A DNA stretch of 64,000 bases, taken from positions 9,466,001-9,530,000 of the forward strand of contig NZ_JASTWJ010000001.1 of the NCBI RefSeq assembly GCF_030499515.1. The letters are read 5' to 3'. Origin of the DNA: Streptomyces sp. DT2A-34. Its GTDB lineage: Bacteria > Actinomycetota > Actinomycetes > Streptomycetales > Streptomycetaceae. The stretch's first letter is position 1; every line of letters begins with the position of its first letter. This document shows positions 8,374 through 17,183 of this stretch, piece by piece. The position numbers were made by a program, and so were the translations under genes. The notes below the pieces were generated by a model. It had not been told where the DNA came from and made no database searches. It was given only the letters and a program-made list of their open reading frames with translations.

Positions 8374-9323
8374 ATGGCGACCATCTCGAAGCCTGCCTCG
8401 ACGGCTGTCCCGAAGACCGGGACGTCGTCGAAGCGGCGGCGCCGTGAGGCGCTCTGGTTCTATCTGTTCGTCTCGCCGTGGATGATCGGGTTCCTGGTCT
8501 TCCTGTTCGGGCCGATGATCGCGTCGGTCTACTACTCGATGACCGACTGGGACTCGTTCACCGAGCCCGTCTGGGTCGGGTTCCAGAACTACGTCACGCT
8601 GATCACCGACGACGCCAGGTTCTGGAGGGCGTTGTGGCACACCTTCTACTACGCGGTGGTCTCGGTCCCGCTCGGCCTGGTGCTCGGCCTGTGCTGGCGA
8701 ATCTGCTCAACAAGCAGGTACGCGCCCGGAAACTACTGCGCACGCTGATCTATCTGCCGACCCTGGTGCCGCTCGTCGCCACGGCGATGATCTTCCGGCA
8801 GGTGCTCGCCCCGAACGGCCCGCTCAATGACGGGCTCGGCCTGTTCGGCGTCTCGGGCCCGTCCTGGCTGCTCGACGGGGACTGGGCGACCCCCGCGCTG
8901 ATCGTGATGTCGGCATGGAGCGCGGGCGCCGCGACGGTGCTGCTGCTCGCCGCCATGAAGGGCATCCCGAAGGAGCTGTACGAGGCGGCCGAGGTCGACG
9001 GCGCGAGCGCGGTACGGCAGTTCTGGAGCATCACGCTGCCGCACCTGACCCCGATCATCTTCTTCAACCTGATCATGGGGATGATCGGCGCCTTCCAGGT
9101 CTTCGCCCAGGTGTACATCCTGGTGCCGAAGGGCAAGCTGCCCGCGGCCTACGCCGGGGCCGAGACGATGGTGCCGTACCTCTTCGACCAGGCCTTCGGC
9201 AACTACCACATGGGGTACGCGTCGGCCATCTCCTGGCTGCTGTTCCTCGTGGTCCTCGTCTTCACACTGATCGCATTCCGCACCGCCCGGCGCTGGGTGT
9301 TCTACGAAACCGAGGTGAAGTGA
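8374..9323 (+). pseudogene. sugar ABC transporter permease, interrupted by a one-base frameshift
   Basis: The start frame (ATG 8374) encodes MATISKPAST and the first membrane segments (WFYLFVSPWMIGFLVFLFGPMIASVYY) up to PLGLVLGL. It then turns into a non-family tail stopping at 8748. The neighbouring frame takes over with VLANLLNKQVRARKLLRTLIYLPTLVPL and runs to the TGA at 9321-9323, including the EAA-type loop ELYEAAEVDGASAVRQFWSITLPHLTP. One extra G near 8690-8692 (ctg-gtg instead of ctgtg) would restore a normal protein of about 316 residues. Either the gene is recently inactivated or the assembly has an indel. The lack of other damage and the intact partner permease favour an assembly or sequencing error. 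Confidence 0.8.
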
Positions 9324-10258
9324 TGGCCGGCCTCCTTACCACCCCGGCGCCGCAGCGGACGCAGGAGAGCGCCCCGCCGCGCAAGACCCGTTGGGGACGA
9401 GGGCCCGGCACGCTACGGGCGTTCCGGGCCACCCCGTTCACGTACGCGACGCTGATCGTCGTGGCGGCGATCCTCACCATGCCGCTGGTGTTCGTCGGCT
9501 CCATCGCGCTCTCCAGCGACGCGACGGTGAACACCAACTCCTTCACCCTCTTCCCGACCGAGTTCCACTGGGAGAACTTCACCCGGGTCTTCGGCTCCGA
9601 GCTGCCGATGGGCCGCTTCCTGATCAACTCCGTGATCATCTCGCTCTGTTCGGTCGCCGGGCAGATGCTCTCCAGCGGCCTGGTCGGCTATGCCTTCGCC
9701 CGACTGCGGGCCCCCGGCAAGAACTCGCTGTTCCTGATCGTCATCGCCACGATGATGATCCCGACGCAGATCACGATGATCCCGCAGTTCATCCTCTTCC
9801 GGGACCTGGGCTGGGTGAACACCTATCTGCCGCTGATCGTGCCGAACTTCTTCTCCAACGCCTTCAACGTCTTCCTGGTACGGCAGTTCGTCTCCCGGCT
9901 GCCCAGCCAGCTCGACGAGGCGGCCATGGTCGACGGCCTCGGCTTCTTCGGCATCTACCGGCGGATCATGCTGCCGATGCTGTGGCCGGTGCTCATCGCG
10001 ATCGGCATCTTCACCCTGACCCACACGTGGGGCGACTTCATGGGCCCGCTCATCTATCTGAACGACGAGTCCAAGATGCCGCTGTCGCTGGGCATCCAGT
10101 ACATCACCAGCACCTCGGCGGCGGGCCAGTCACCGTCGTGGAACCTGGTGATGGTCGGCTCGATCCTGCTCGCCCTGCCCATGATCATCGTCTACTACCT
10201 CGGCCAGAAGTACCTGTACGAAATGGACATCAGCGGCGGAAGCGCGGGAGTGAAGTGA
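9323..10258 (+). CDS. sugar ABC transporter permease (CUT1 type)
   Basis: A 311-residue inner-membrane protein with about six hydrophobic helices, starting at an ATG that overlaps the preceding stop (ATGA-type coupling). The cytoplasmic loop FVSRLPSQLDEAAMVDGLGFFGIYRRIMLPMLWPV is the EAA motif that docks on the ABC ATPase. The N-terminal 45 residues are polar and cytoplasmic, as usual in this family (MalG/AraQ-like). It should pair with the frameshifted permease and the lipoprotein at 7084-8367. The GH35 gene begins 4 bp before its stop. Confidence 0.9.
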   Translation: MAGLLTTPAPQRTQESAPPRKTRWGRGPGTLRAFRATPFTYATLIVVAAILTMPLVFVGSIALSSDATVNTNSFTLFPTEFHWENFTRVFGSELPMGRFLINSVIISLCSVAGQMLSSGLVGYAFARLRAPGKNSLFLIVIATMMIPTQITMIPQFILFRDLGWVNTYLPLIVPNFFSNAFNVFLVRQFVSRLPSQLDEAAMVDGLGFFGIYRRIMLPMLWPVLIAIGIFTLTHTWGDFMGPLIYLNDESKMPLSLGIQYITSTSAAGQSPSWNLVMVGSILLALPMIIVYYLGQKYLYEMDISGGSAGVK

Positions 10259-12804
10259 CCACCATCCACGTAGACGGCCGGGGCGTGTGGATCGACGGCC
10301 GCCCCCGCACCCTGCTGTGCGCCTCGCTGTTCTACTTCCGCCTCCCGCGGGAGCAGTGGCGCGAGCGGCTGGAACAGGTGCGGGCGTCGGGGTACACCTG
10401 CGTCGACGTCTATCTGCCCTGGAACTTCCACGAGTTGGCGCCCGGCCGCTGGTCCTTCGAGGGCCGCCGGGACGTCGCCGCCTTCCTGGACCTCGCGCAG
10501 GATGCGGGCCTTTACGTCATCGCGCGGCCGGGCCCGTACATCTGCTCCGAGTGGGACGGCGGCGCGCTGCCCGCATGGCTGGGCCTGGACCGGGAGTTGA
10601 GGGTCCGTCAGAACGAGCCCCGCTATCTGGAGCAGGTCACCGCGTGGTTCGACCAGGTGCTGCCGCTGCTGGCCGAGCGCCAGTACGGGGCGGGCGGCTC
10701 GGTGATCATGGTGCAGCTGGAGAACGAACTGGACTTCTTCGACTGCGCGGACCGCCCCGGGTACATAACCGCCCTACGGGACACGGCACTTCGGCACGGC
10801 ATCTCCGTGCCGCTGATCGCCTGCTCCGGACAGGGCGATCTCGCGGGCGCCACAGGGGATGCGGACGGAGTCGTACCGGCCTGCAACTTCTACCCGGACG
10901 ACGACTCCCCGGACATCGAGGCCGAAGTGCGCCGCTATGCCGCTCTGGTCGCGGAGCGCGGGGTGCCGTTGCTGGTCACCGAGACGAACCGGCGCCACCG
11001 GACGCTGCGGCTGCTGGCGAGCGGCGCCAAGCTGATCGCGCCGTATCTCCAGTCGTCCGGCTGGAACTTCGGGTACACCCCGTCGAGCGGCAACTGGGGG
11101 CGCCCCGGCAACTTCATGAGCCACGGCTACGACTTCGGCGGATACGTCACGTCCACCGGCGTGGCACGGCCGGAGTACGCCGAGGCGCAGGTACTCGCCC
11201 GGGTCGTCGAGGTGTGGGGCGACCGGCTGGCACTCGCCGTCCCGGGGGCGGCGGACACCGAGGTGGCCTGCGACTTCCCGACGAGCTCGGAGCCGGCCGC
11301 CCTGGACCTGCCGGAGGGCGGCCGCCTGGTGGCCGTACCGCATCTCGGAACGGAGCCGGGCACGGCGGTCGTTCGGGGTGTGCCGGTCGCGGTCGCGCCG
11401 GGATCGTGCCCTCTGATGGCGGTGGACGTGCCGTTGCGGCCCTGGGGCTCGGCGGTGACCCTGACGCTGGCCTCGGCGGATCTCGTGGCGGCGACGGACG
11501 GGGTGCTGGTGTTCTCCTCCGACGTGCCGGTCACCGTCGTACTGGACGGGACGCGCACCGAGATCCCGGTGTCCGACAGCAGGACCATGGCCGGAGTGAC
11601 GCTCGTCGTGCTGTCGTCGGCGGACGCAGCGCGGCTGCGGTCGGTCGACCCCGTCGACCCAGACGGCACCGTGCACCTCACCGATGCGCCGCAGCAACCC
11701 GAAAAGGCCGCGCGGACCGCCGTGCGCGAGGTGCGGCGGCGGTCCGAAACGGCCCCCGAGAAGCCGGCCGGGCTGCACGCGCTGCCGCCCACGCTGGAGT
11801 CGCTCGGGGTGTACCGGGGGCGCGGCGTCCACCGGACCACCACGGATCTGACGGACGTCGACGCGCTGCTGCTCACCGGCGCGGCCGACATCGTCGACCT
11901 GGCGGTGGCGGGCCGCACGCACCCGCCGATCGCCGGGTTCGACGCGGCGCGGACCATCGATGTGCGGGACGTGACGGGCAGTGTCGCGATCGAGGCCGTC
12001 GTGGAGATCTGGGGCCACGCCAACTTCGACGACGCCCGCCTGCCCGCGCTCCGCCTCGGCGCGCTGCGTGGCCTGGGCACCCTCTGGAAGGTCCGGGACA
12101 CCACGGACGTGTCGGCCCTGTGGACGGTGCACGGCCACTGGGCCGCGGCTCCCGCGCCGACCCGGGTGCTCGGGGGCTGGAGCAGCACCCGCGTCGCGGC
12201 GCCGGTCACCTACACCCGTACGGTCCACGCGCCCACCCCGTCGGCGCTGCATCTGCGCGGGGTCGCCGAACCGCTGCGGGTGAGCGTGGACGACGGGGAG
12301 CCGGAGACCGTCCACGCCGAGAACCCCTGGGTGCTGCTGTCCGCCGGCACCCACCGGGTCTCGGTCACGCTGCCGCACCACCCGAGCGGTCCCGGCCTGC
12401 GCGCCGAACTGCTCGCGCTCGACGCCGTACGCGACTGGTCGTGCGCCGTGCAGGACGACGAGCTGCTGACCGCGTTCGCCGCCGGCTCCGGCCGCACGGA
12501 GGAGGTGCGGCTCCCGCTGGTGCTGAAACCGGGGGAGGAGGCATGGCTCGACGTCGACCTGCCGGCGTCGCCGGACGGATACCTGGTCCGGCTGGATGCC
12601 ACGCAGGTCCGGGTGACCGGATGGGCCGGCGGCGAGTGCGTGGGGCGCGTCTGGGTCGGCGACCGGCCCGACTTCTCGGGCGGTGACCCCGACGCGCTCT
12701 GGGTACCGCCGAACTGGCCGGGCCTGACCCTGCTCGCCCAGGGTATTGAGGGGCGTGACACGCCGGAGATCCGTACGCTGTGGCTGGGGGGACCGACCGA
12801 CTGA
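10255..12804 (+). CDS. glycoside hydrolase family 35 beta-galactosidase-like enzyme
   Basis: 849 residues with no signal peptide, so probably cytoplasmic. The N-terminal TIM barrel has GH35 hallmarks: ASLFYFRLPREQWRERLEQ, VDVYLPWNFHE, IARPGPYICSEWDGGALPAWL, the acid/base pair in MVQLENEL (Glu158) and the nucleophile in LVTETNR (Glu243). The rest forms beta-rich accessory domains, including a jelly-roll-like end (LWVPPNWPG). GH35 enzymes release terminal beta-galactose, though related members cut other beta-linked sugars. GTG 10255 overlaps the permease stop, giving tight coupling and implying that the imported oligosaccharide is the substrate. Confidence 0.88.
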   Translation: MTTIHVDGRGVWIDGRPRTLLCASLFYFRLPREQWRERLEQVRASGYTCVDVYLPWNFHELAPGRWSFEGRRDVAAFLDLAQDAGLYVIARPGPYICSEWDGGALPAWLGLDRELRVRQNEPRYLEQVTAWFDQVLPLLAERQYGAGGSVIMVQLENELDFFDCADRPGYITALRDTALRHGISVPLIACSGQGDLAGATGDADGVVPACNFYPDDDSPDIEAEVRRYAALVAERGVPLLVTETNRRHRTLRLLASGAKLIAPYLQSSGWNFGYTPSSGNWGRPGNFMSHGYDFGGYVTSTGVARPEYAEAQVLARVVEVWGDRLALAVPGAADTEVACDFPTSSEPAALDLPEGGRLVAVPHLGTEPGTAVVRGVPVAVAPGSCPLMAVDVPLRPWGSAVTLTLASADLVAATDGVLVFSSDVPVTVVLDGTRTEIPVSDSRTMAGVTLVVLSSADAARLRSVDPVDPDGTVHLTDAPQQPEKAARTAVREVRRRSETAPEKPAGLHALPPTLESLGVYRGRGVHRTTTDLTDVDALLLTGAADIVDLAVAGRTHPPIAGFDAARTIDVRDVTGSVAIEAVVEIWGHANFDDARLPALRLGALRGLGTLWKVRDTTDVSALWTVHGHWAAAPAPTRVLGGWSSTRVAAPVTYTRTVHAPTPSALHLRGVAEPLRVSVDDGEPETVHAENPWVLLSAGTHRVSVTLPHHPSGPGLRAELLALDAVRDWSCAVQDDELLTAFAAGSGRTEEVRLPLVLKPGEEAWLDVDLPASPDGYLVRLDATQVRVTGWAGGECVGRVWVGDRPDFSGGDPDALWVPPNWPGLTLLAQGIEGRDTPEIRTLWLGGPTD

Positions 12805-12816
12805 GGGGGAAGACCG

Positions 12817-14070
12817 GTGGCCCGGCACACGGCCCGAGACGTTCGCAGCGAGAACCGTTTCGAGGTGCTGCGCGCACTGTTCGACCTCGGGCCGTCCTCC
12901 CGCCAGGAACTCGCCCGGCACACGGGCCTCAGCCAGGCCACCGTGGCGACACTGGCCGGCCAGTTCCTGGCGGAGGGCGTGCTGCACATCGCCGCCGTGG
13001 AGCGCAACGCCGTGGGACGGCCGTACGAACGGCTCACGATCAACCCGGACCGGGGCCGCATCGTCGGTGTCGACGTCGCCGAGACCTACGTCGAGGCCAC
13101 GGTGTACGACCTCGCTCTCGGCGTCCTGGGCCGGCACGAGGCGGCCCTCGACGAGGACCAGAACGACCAGGCGTACGTCGTCGACGGCATCGTCGGCGCG
13201 ATCGAGGCCGCCCTGGACGCGGACAGGACCGAGCGCGACCGGATCGTGGGAGTCGGGGTCAGCATGCCGGGCCACGTACACCACGACGCCGGGGTCTCCG
13301 TCTTCGCGCCGAACTGGGACTGGCACGACGTCCACATCGAGGAACTGCTGGCCGAGCGGCTGCGGTTGCCGGTGTACGTCGACAATCCGCTCAAGGCGGC
13401 GATCCTGTCCGAGATGTGGTTCGGCGTCGGACGCGTCGTCGACAGCATGGCCGTGGTCAACATCGGCACCGGGGCCGGCGCCGGCATCGCCATCGAGGGC
13501 ACCCTCGTCCGCGGCATCACCAACAACGCCGGCGAATGGGGTCACACCCTCCTGATGCTGGACGGTCGCCCGTGCCGCTGCGGCCGACACGGGTGCGTGG
13601 AGGCGTACGTCGGCGCTCCCGGCCTGGAGGCGACGCTGGCCGAGATCGACCCGTCCCATCCGGCGCTGGGGCAGCCCGGGCAGCGCGACTTCGTCGAGAC
13701 CGTCGCCGGCGGGCTGGCCGCGGGGGACCCGGTGCTGCGGGAGCTCGTCCGGCGCACGGGCCGCTATCTCGCCGCGGCCCTCGGCGACCTCGTCAACCTG
13801 CTCAACGTCCCGAAGGTGACTCTCACCGGCTGGCTGCCCAAGGTGCTGGCCCCGTGGCTCGTCCCCGCCGTGCGGGACGAACTGCCCCGTCACGTGCTGC
13901 CGGGTTCCCTGCCCGGCCTCACCGTCGAGGTGTCCGAGGTGCCCGGCAACGCCGTGTGCCTGGGCATGGCCGCCTTCACCCTGGAGCAGTTCCTCGCCCG
14001 GCTCGGCCTGGTCAGCCAGGCCCGGACGCGGCCGCAGTCGGGTGCCGAGACCGCCCAGCCGATCGGCTGA
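12817..14070 (+). CDS. ROK-family transcriptional regulator
   Basis: 417 residues: an N-terminal winged helix (SSRQELARHTGLSQATVATLAGQFLAEGVL, about residues 28-57) fused to a sugar-kinase-like ROK domain. IGTGAGAGIAIEGTLVRG is the phosphate-loop region and the zinc site is PCRCGRHGCVEAYV (Cys253, Cys255, Cys260, with a nearby His). ROK repressors of the NagC/XylR type release DNA on binding a sugar or sugar phosphate. GTG 12817 has the ribosome site gaggggga. As the last gene of the GH35/ABC operon it is likely the local regulator, with the palindrome at 6997-7009 a possible target. Whether it retains kinase activity is not clear; such regulators usually do not. Confidence 0.9.
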   Translation: MARHTARDVRSENRFEVLRALFDLGPSSRQELARHTGLSQATVATLAGQFLAEGVLHIAAVERNAVGRPYERLTINPDRGRIVGVDVAETYVEATVYDLALGVLGRHEAALDEDQNDQAYVVDGIVGAIEAALDADRTERDRIVGVGVSMPGHVHHDAGVSVFAPNWDWHDVHIEELLAERLRLPVYVDNPLKAAILSEMWFGVGRVVDSMAVVNIGTGAGAGIAIEGTLVRGITNNAGEWGHTLLMLDGRPCRCGRHGCVEAYVGAPGLEATLAEIDPSHPALGQPGQRDFVETVAGGLAAGDPVLRELVRRTGRYLAAALGDLVNLLNVPKVTLTGWLPKVLAPWLVPAVRDELPRHVLPGSLPGLTVEVSEVPGNAVCLGMAAFTLEQFLARLGLVSQARTRPQSGAETAQPIG

Positions 14071-14233
14071 CGCGCCCGCCCAACGGCCCGTCAGCCGTCC
14101 CGAGTTGCGCCGCGCCACCGCTCCTGAGCCCTCAGTGATCTTCATCCCGTTTGAGTGCCCGCCCGGAAGGGGAGCGTGCGGGGGGTGAGCCGAGCCGAAC
14201 GGTCAAGGCTTTGCTCATGTCGCCGCAGAGGGG

Positions 14234-14288
14234 TTGTCCTGACATTCGGTCCCTGCCTAGGGTCGCCCTCGAAGTGCAAGCGCTTTCT
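14234..14288 (+). promoter_or_regulatory. promoter with LacI-family operator
   Basis: TTGTCC (14234-14239) and TAGGGT (14258-14263), 18 bp apart, form a promoter-like pair. TGCAAGCGCTTTCT at 14275-14288 contains the perfect palindrome AAGCGCTT (14278-14285) and fits the LacI/GalR-family consensus TGNAANCGNTTNCA at 13 of 14 positions. It lies 37 bp before the start of the second sugar operon. No LacI-type gene is in the window, so its regulator is encoded elsewhere. The rest of the 254-bp gap shows nothing further. Confidence 0.6.
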
Positions 14289-14324
14289 GAGCGGGCTGTC
14301 CGTCGGCCGTCCGAGGAGAACTGC

Positions 14325-15440
14325 ATGTCCCCAAGCACCGCCCGCCGCCGCGTCGCCGTGATCGGCACCGGCGCCATCGTCAGCGGCAGCCATCTCCCCG
14401 CCCTGAGACACCACGCGGACCGGGCGGAGCTGGTCGCCGCCGTCGACGTGGACCGGGCCAGGCTGGACGCCTTCCGGGAGCTCGCGGGCGAGGACGTCGC
14501 CGGGTACACCTCGACGGACGACATGCTGGACGCCGTACGCCCCGACCTCGTCCTGATCGGCACGCCGCCGTCGCTGCACCGGGAGCAGACGGTCGCCTCG
14601 CTCAAGGCGGGCGCCTGGGTGCTGTGCGAGAAGCCGCTGTGCCTGTCGCTCGCCGAGTACGACGACATCGCGGCGGCCGAGGAGGCGTCGGGGGCGTACG
14701 CGTCGGTCGTCTTCCAGCACCGGTACGGCTCCGGCGCCGTGCACGCCCGGGAGCTGATCGCGAGCGGTGAGCTGGGCGCCCCGCTGGTCGCGCACTGCCA
14801 GACGACCTGGCATCGCGACGCCGCGTACTACGCGGTGCCGTGGCGCGGGAAGTGGGCCAGCGAAGGCGGCGGGCCCACCATGGGGCACGGCATCCACCAG
14901 TTCGACCTGCTGCTGCACCTGCTCGGGCCATGGGCGGAGATCCGGGCCATGGCCGCGCGCCTGGTCCACGACACCGAGAGCGAGGACGTCTCGACGGCCC
15001 TCGTACGCTTCGAGAACGGCGCCCTCGCCACCGTCGTCAACAGCGTGCTGTCCCCGCACGAGGTGAGCCGCATCCGCATCGACTGCGCCGACGCGACGGT
15101 CGAGCTCACCCACCTGTACGGCCACCGCAACGACGACTGGGTGTACACCCCGGCCCCGCACGTCCCCTCCGAGCGGGCCACCGCCTGGCGCACCCCGGCC
15201 GCGGACCTGCCCAGCTCGCACACGGCGCAGCTCGGCGCCCTCCTCGACGCCTACGACGACGGTGTCCGGCCGCCCGGCAGCGGTCCCGACGCCCGGGCCA
15301 CCCTCGACTTCGCCGCAGCCCTCTACAAGGCCGCTTTCACGGGGAGCCCGGTGCTCGCGGGCGAGATCCGGCCCGGCGACCGCTTCTACCCGGCCATGCA
15401 CGGCGACCACCCCCACTGGGCCCCCAAGGAGCGCGCATGA
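14325..15440 (+). CDS. Gfo/Idh/MocA-family sugar oxidoreductase
   Basis: 371 residues. An N-terminal Rossmann fold (VAVIGTGAIVSGSHLPAL, residues about 9-26) binds NAD(P), and the signature CEKPLCLSLAEYDDI (about residue 102) holds the conserved Lys-Pro of this family. The C-terminal alpha/beta domain has GGPTMGHGIHQFDLLLHLLG with the catalytic-region Asp/His. Such enzymes oxidise or epimerise sugars or inositols. ATG 14325 follows the ribosome site gaggagaa. First gene of an operon whose members overlap by 4 bp; the next gene is a PmoA-like protein, a frequent companion of sugar-catabolic oxidoreductases. Confidence 0.9.
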   Translation: MSPSTARRRVAVIGTGAIVSGSHLPALRHHADRAELVAAVDVDRARLDAFRELAGEDVAGYTSTDDMLDAVRPDLVLIGTPPSLHREQTVASLKAGAWVLCEKPLCLSLAEYDDIAAAEEASGAYASVVFQHRYGSGAVHARELIASGELGAPLVAHCQTTWHRDAAYYAVPWRGKWASEGGGPTMGHGIHQFDLLLHLLGPWAEIRAMAARLVHDTESEDVSTALVRFENGALATVVNSVLSPHEVSRIRIDCADATVELTHLYGHRNDDWVYTPAPHVPSERATAWRTPAADLPSSHTAQLGALLDAYDDGVRPPGSGPDARATLDFAAALYKAAFTGSPVLAGEIRPGDRFYPAMHGDHPHWAPKERA

Positions 15441-16375
15441 GCATCCGCGTCAGCCACGTCCACGGCGACCACATCGCCGTCGAGGCGGCCAACGGCACGG
15501 AGATCCTCCGCTACGTCTACCGCCCCGACCCGGAGGCCTTCGAGTCCCGCAAGCCCTACGCCCACCCGGTGCGCACCCTCGCCGGGCGCACCGTGACCGG
15601 CTACCGGCCGAACGACCACCGCTGGCACAAGGGCCTGCAGATGACGGCGAGCCATCTGTCCGGGCAGAACTTCTGGGGCGGCAACTGCTATGTCCACGGC
15701 GAGGGTTACCTCGCCCTGCCGGAGCGGGTCGGCTCCATGCGGCACGACGGCTTCGCCGACTTCGCGGCCGAGGACGACCGGCTCGCCTTCACCGAGGAGC
15801 TCACCTGGGTGGAGAACGGCGGCGAGGAATGGGCGCGCGAGGTGCGCGGGCTGACGGTCCACTCGGTGGACGAGGAGGCCGGCGCCTGGGCTCTGGACTG
15901 GTCGATCCGGCTGACCAACCTCCGTGCCGTGCCGCTGGCCTTCGGCTCGCCCACCACAGCCGGCCGTGAGATGGCCGGCTACACCGGACTCCAGTGGCGC
16001 GGCCCCCGGGACTTCACCGGCGGCACCGCCTTCGGCCCCGACCTCGACGGGGGAGCGGGCGCGGACGCGGGCAAGCTGATGGGCACCCAGGGGCCGTGGC
16101 TGGCCTTCACCACCGAGCACGACGACGTCGACGGGCACTCCACGCTCGTCTTCGCACACGCCCCCGAGAACCTCGACGAGAACGCCGCGATCCACGAGTC
16201 ACACTGGTTCGTGCGCTCCGAGCCGATCCCTACGGTGGCGTTCTCCTGGGCGTTCTTCGAGGAGTTCGAGCTGCCGCCGGGCGAGTCCTTCGCGTACCGG
16301 TATCGCGTCGTGTTCGCCGACGGGGCGTGGGATCGGGAGCGGGTGGCCTCCCACCTGGAGGGAATGCCGTGGTGA
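15437..16375 (+). CDS. PmoA-like protein of carbohydrate catabolism
   Basis: 312 residues matching the family annotated as methane oxygenase PmoA, which in actinobacteria is a soluble protein of sugar clusters and not a membrane mono-oxygenase. Visible features are YRPNDHRWHKGLQMTASHL, FWGGNCYVHGEGY, FGSPTTAGREMAGYTGLQWRGPRDF and HESHWFVRSEPIPTVAFSWAFFEEFELPPGES. The fold is probably a galactose-mutarotase-like beta sandwich. No signal peptide. ATGA overlap with the oxidoreductase and GTGA overlap with the cupin show one transcript. Its reaction is unknown to me; a role in handling the imported sugar is inferred from context. Confidence 0.8.
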   Translation: MSIRVSHVHGDHIAVEAANGTEILRYVYRPDPEAFESRKPYAHPVRTLAGRTVTGYRPNDHRWHKGLQMTASHLSGQNFWGGNCYVHGEGYLALPERVGSMRHDGFADFAAEDDRLAFTEELTWVENGGEEWAREVRGLTVHSVDEEAGAWALDWSIRLTNLRAVPLAFGSPTTAGREMAGYTGLQWRGPRDFTGGTAFGPDLDGGAGADAGKLMGTQGPWLAFTTEHDDVDGHSTLVFAHAPENLDENAAIHESHWFVRSEPIPTVAFSWAFFEEFELPPGESFAYRYRVVFADGAWDRERVASHLEGMPW

Positions 16376-17121
16376 AGCCCCACCTTCCGCACCCGCTGCC
16401 CGGCGCCGTCGGTCTGTCCCACCTCAGCGCCTACGACTGGGAGGCCGCCGACGGCGTGTGCGGCGGCAGCCCGCATCTGCATCTGGTGTGCACGGAGGCG
16501 TACGTCGTCACCGGTGGCCGGGGTGCCGTGCAGACGCTGAGCCCCGACGGCTACCGGGACGTCCCCTTGGAGCCGGGCTCCGTCGCCTGGTTCACGCCCG
16601 GGACCGTGCACCGTATGGTCCAGGGCGGCGATCTGCGCATCACCGTGCTGATGCAGAACAGCGGACTGCCCGAGGCGGGCGACGCCGTCTTCACCTTCCC
16701 GCCCGAGGTGCTCGCCGACCCCGAGAAGTACGCGGCGGCTGCGGCGATCCCGCCCGGCACGGGAGCGGACACGGCGGCCGTCGCGCGCCGCCGCAGAGAC
16801 CTCGCCGTAGAGGGCTACCTCGCCCTGCGCGAGGCGCTCGTCGCCGGTGACAGCGGCCCGTACGTCGAGTTCCAGCGTGCCGCCGCCCGCCTCGTGCGCG
16901 CCAAGGTGCCGAACTGGCGGGAGCTTTGGCGGGCGGGTGCGCTGGCCACGGCCGAACGCACCGGCGCTCAGCTCGACGCGCTGGAGGCCGGTGAGCCGGC
17001 GTATCTCGCCGACGCGACCTCGTACGAGACCGCGCCCACCAGGCTCGGCGGCTTCGGCATGTGCGGCCGCCGGGACGAGTACAACCTGCCAGGGACGACG
17101 CTGCCGTCCGGCGGCGAATAG
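16372..17121 (+). CDS. cupin-domain protein
   Basis: 249 residues. The N-terminal 110 residues form a cupin: CGGSPHLHLVCTEAYVVTGGRGAVQTL (His-containing first motif) and LEPGSVAWFTPGTVHRMVQGGDLRITVLMQNSG (second motif with His). The C-terminal half is helical and polar (RRRDLAVEGYLALREALVAGDSG) and ends GGFGMCGRRDEYNLPGTT. This architecture is common beside Gfo/Idh/MocA genes in Streptomyces sugar operons; it may be an isomerase-like or sugar-binding protein. Two GTG codons are adjacent (16369, 16372); I use 16372, which overlaps the PmoA stop. Function not established. Confidence 0.75.
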   Translation: MKPHLPHPLPGAVGLSHLSAYDWEAADGVCGGSPHLHLVCTEAYVVTGGRGAVQTLSPDGYRDVPLEPGSVAWFTPGTVHRMVQGGDLRITVLMQNSGLPEAGDAVFTFPPEVLADPEKYAAAAAIPPGTGADTAAVARRRRDLAVEGYLALREALVAGDSGPYVEFQRAAARLVRAKVPNWRELWRAGALATAERTGAQLDALEAGEPAYLADATSYETAPTRLGGFGMCGRRDEYNLPGTTLPSGGE

Positions 17122-17183
17122 CAGGCCAGGGGGGCCGAAGGGGGGCCAACAGAAAGTCCGAGGAGAGAAGAGGTGACCTCGGC

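Noticed and set aside
5074..8640. A minus-strand open frame of nearly 1200 codons
   Set aside because: It lies opposite PolX and the binding-protein gene, which have clear motifs; its own translation is low-complexity and without recognisable domains.
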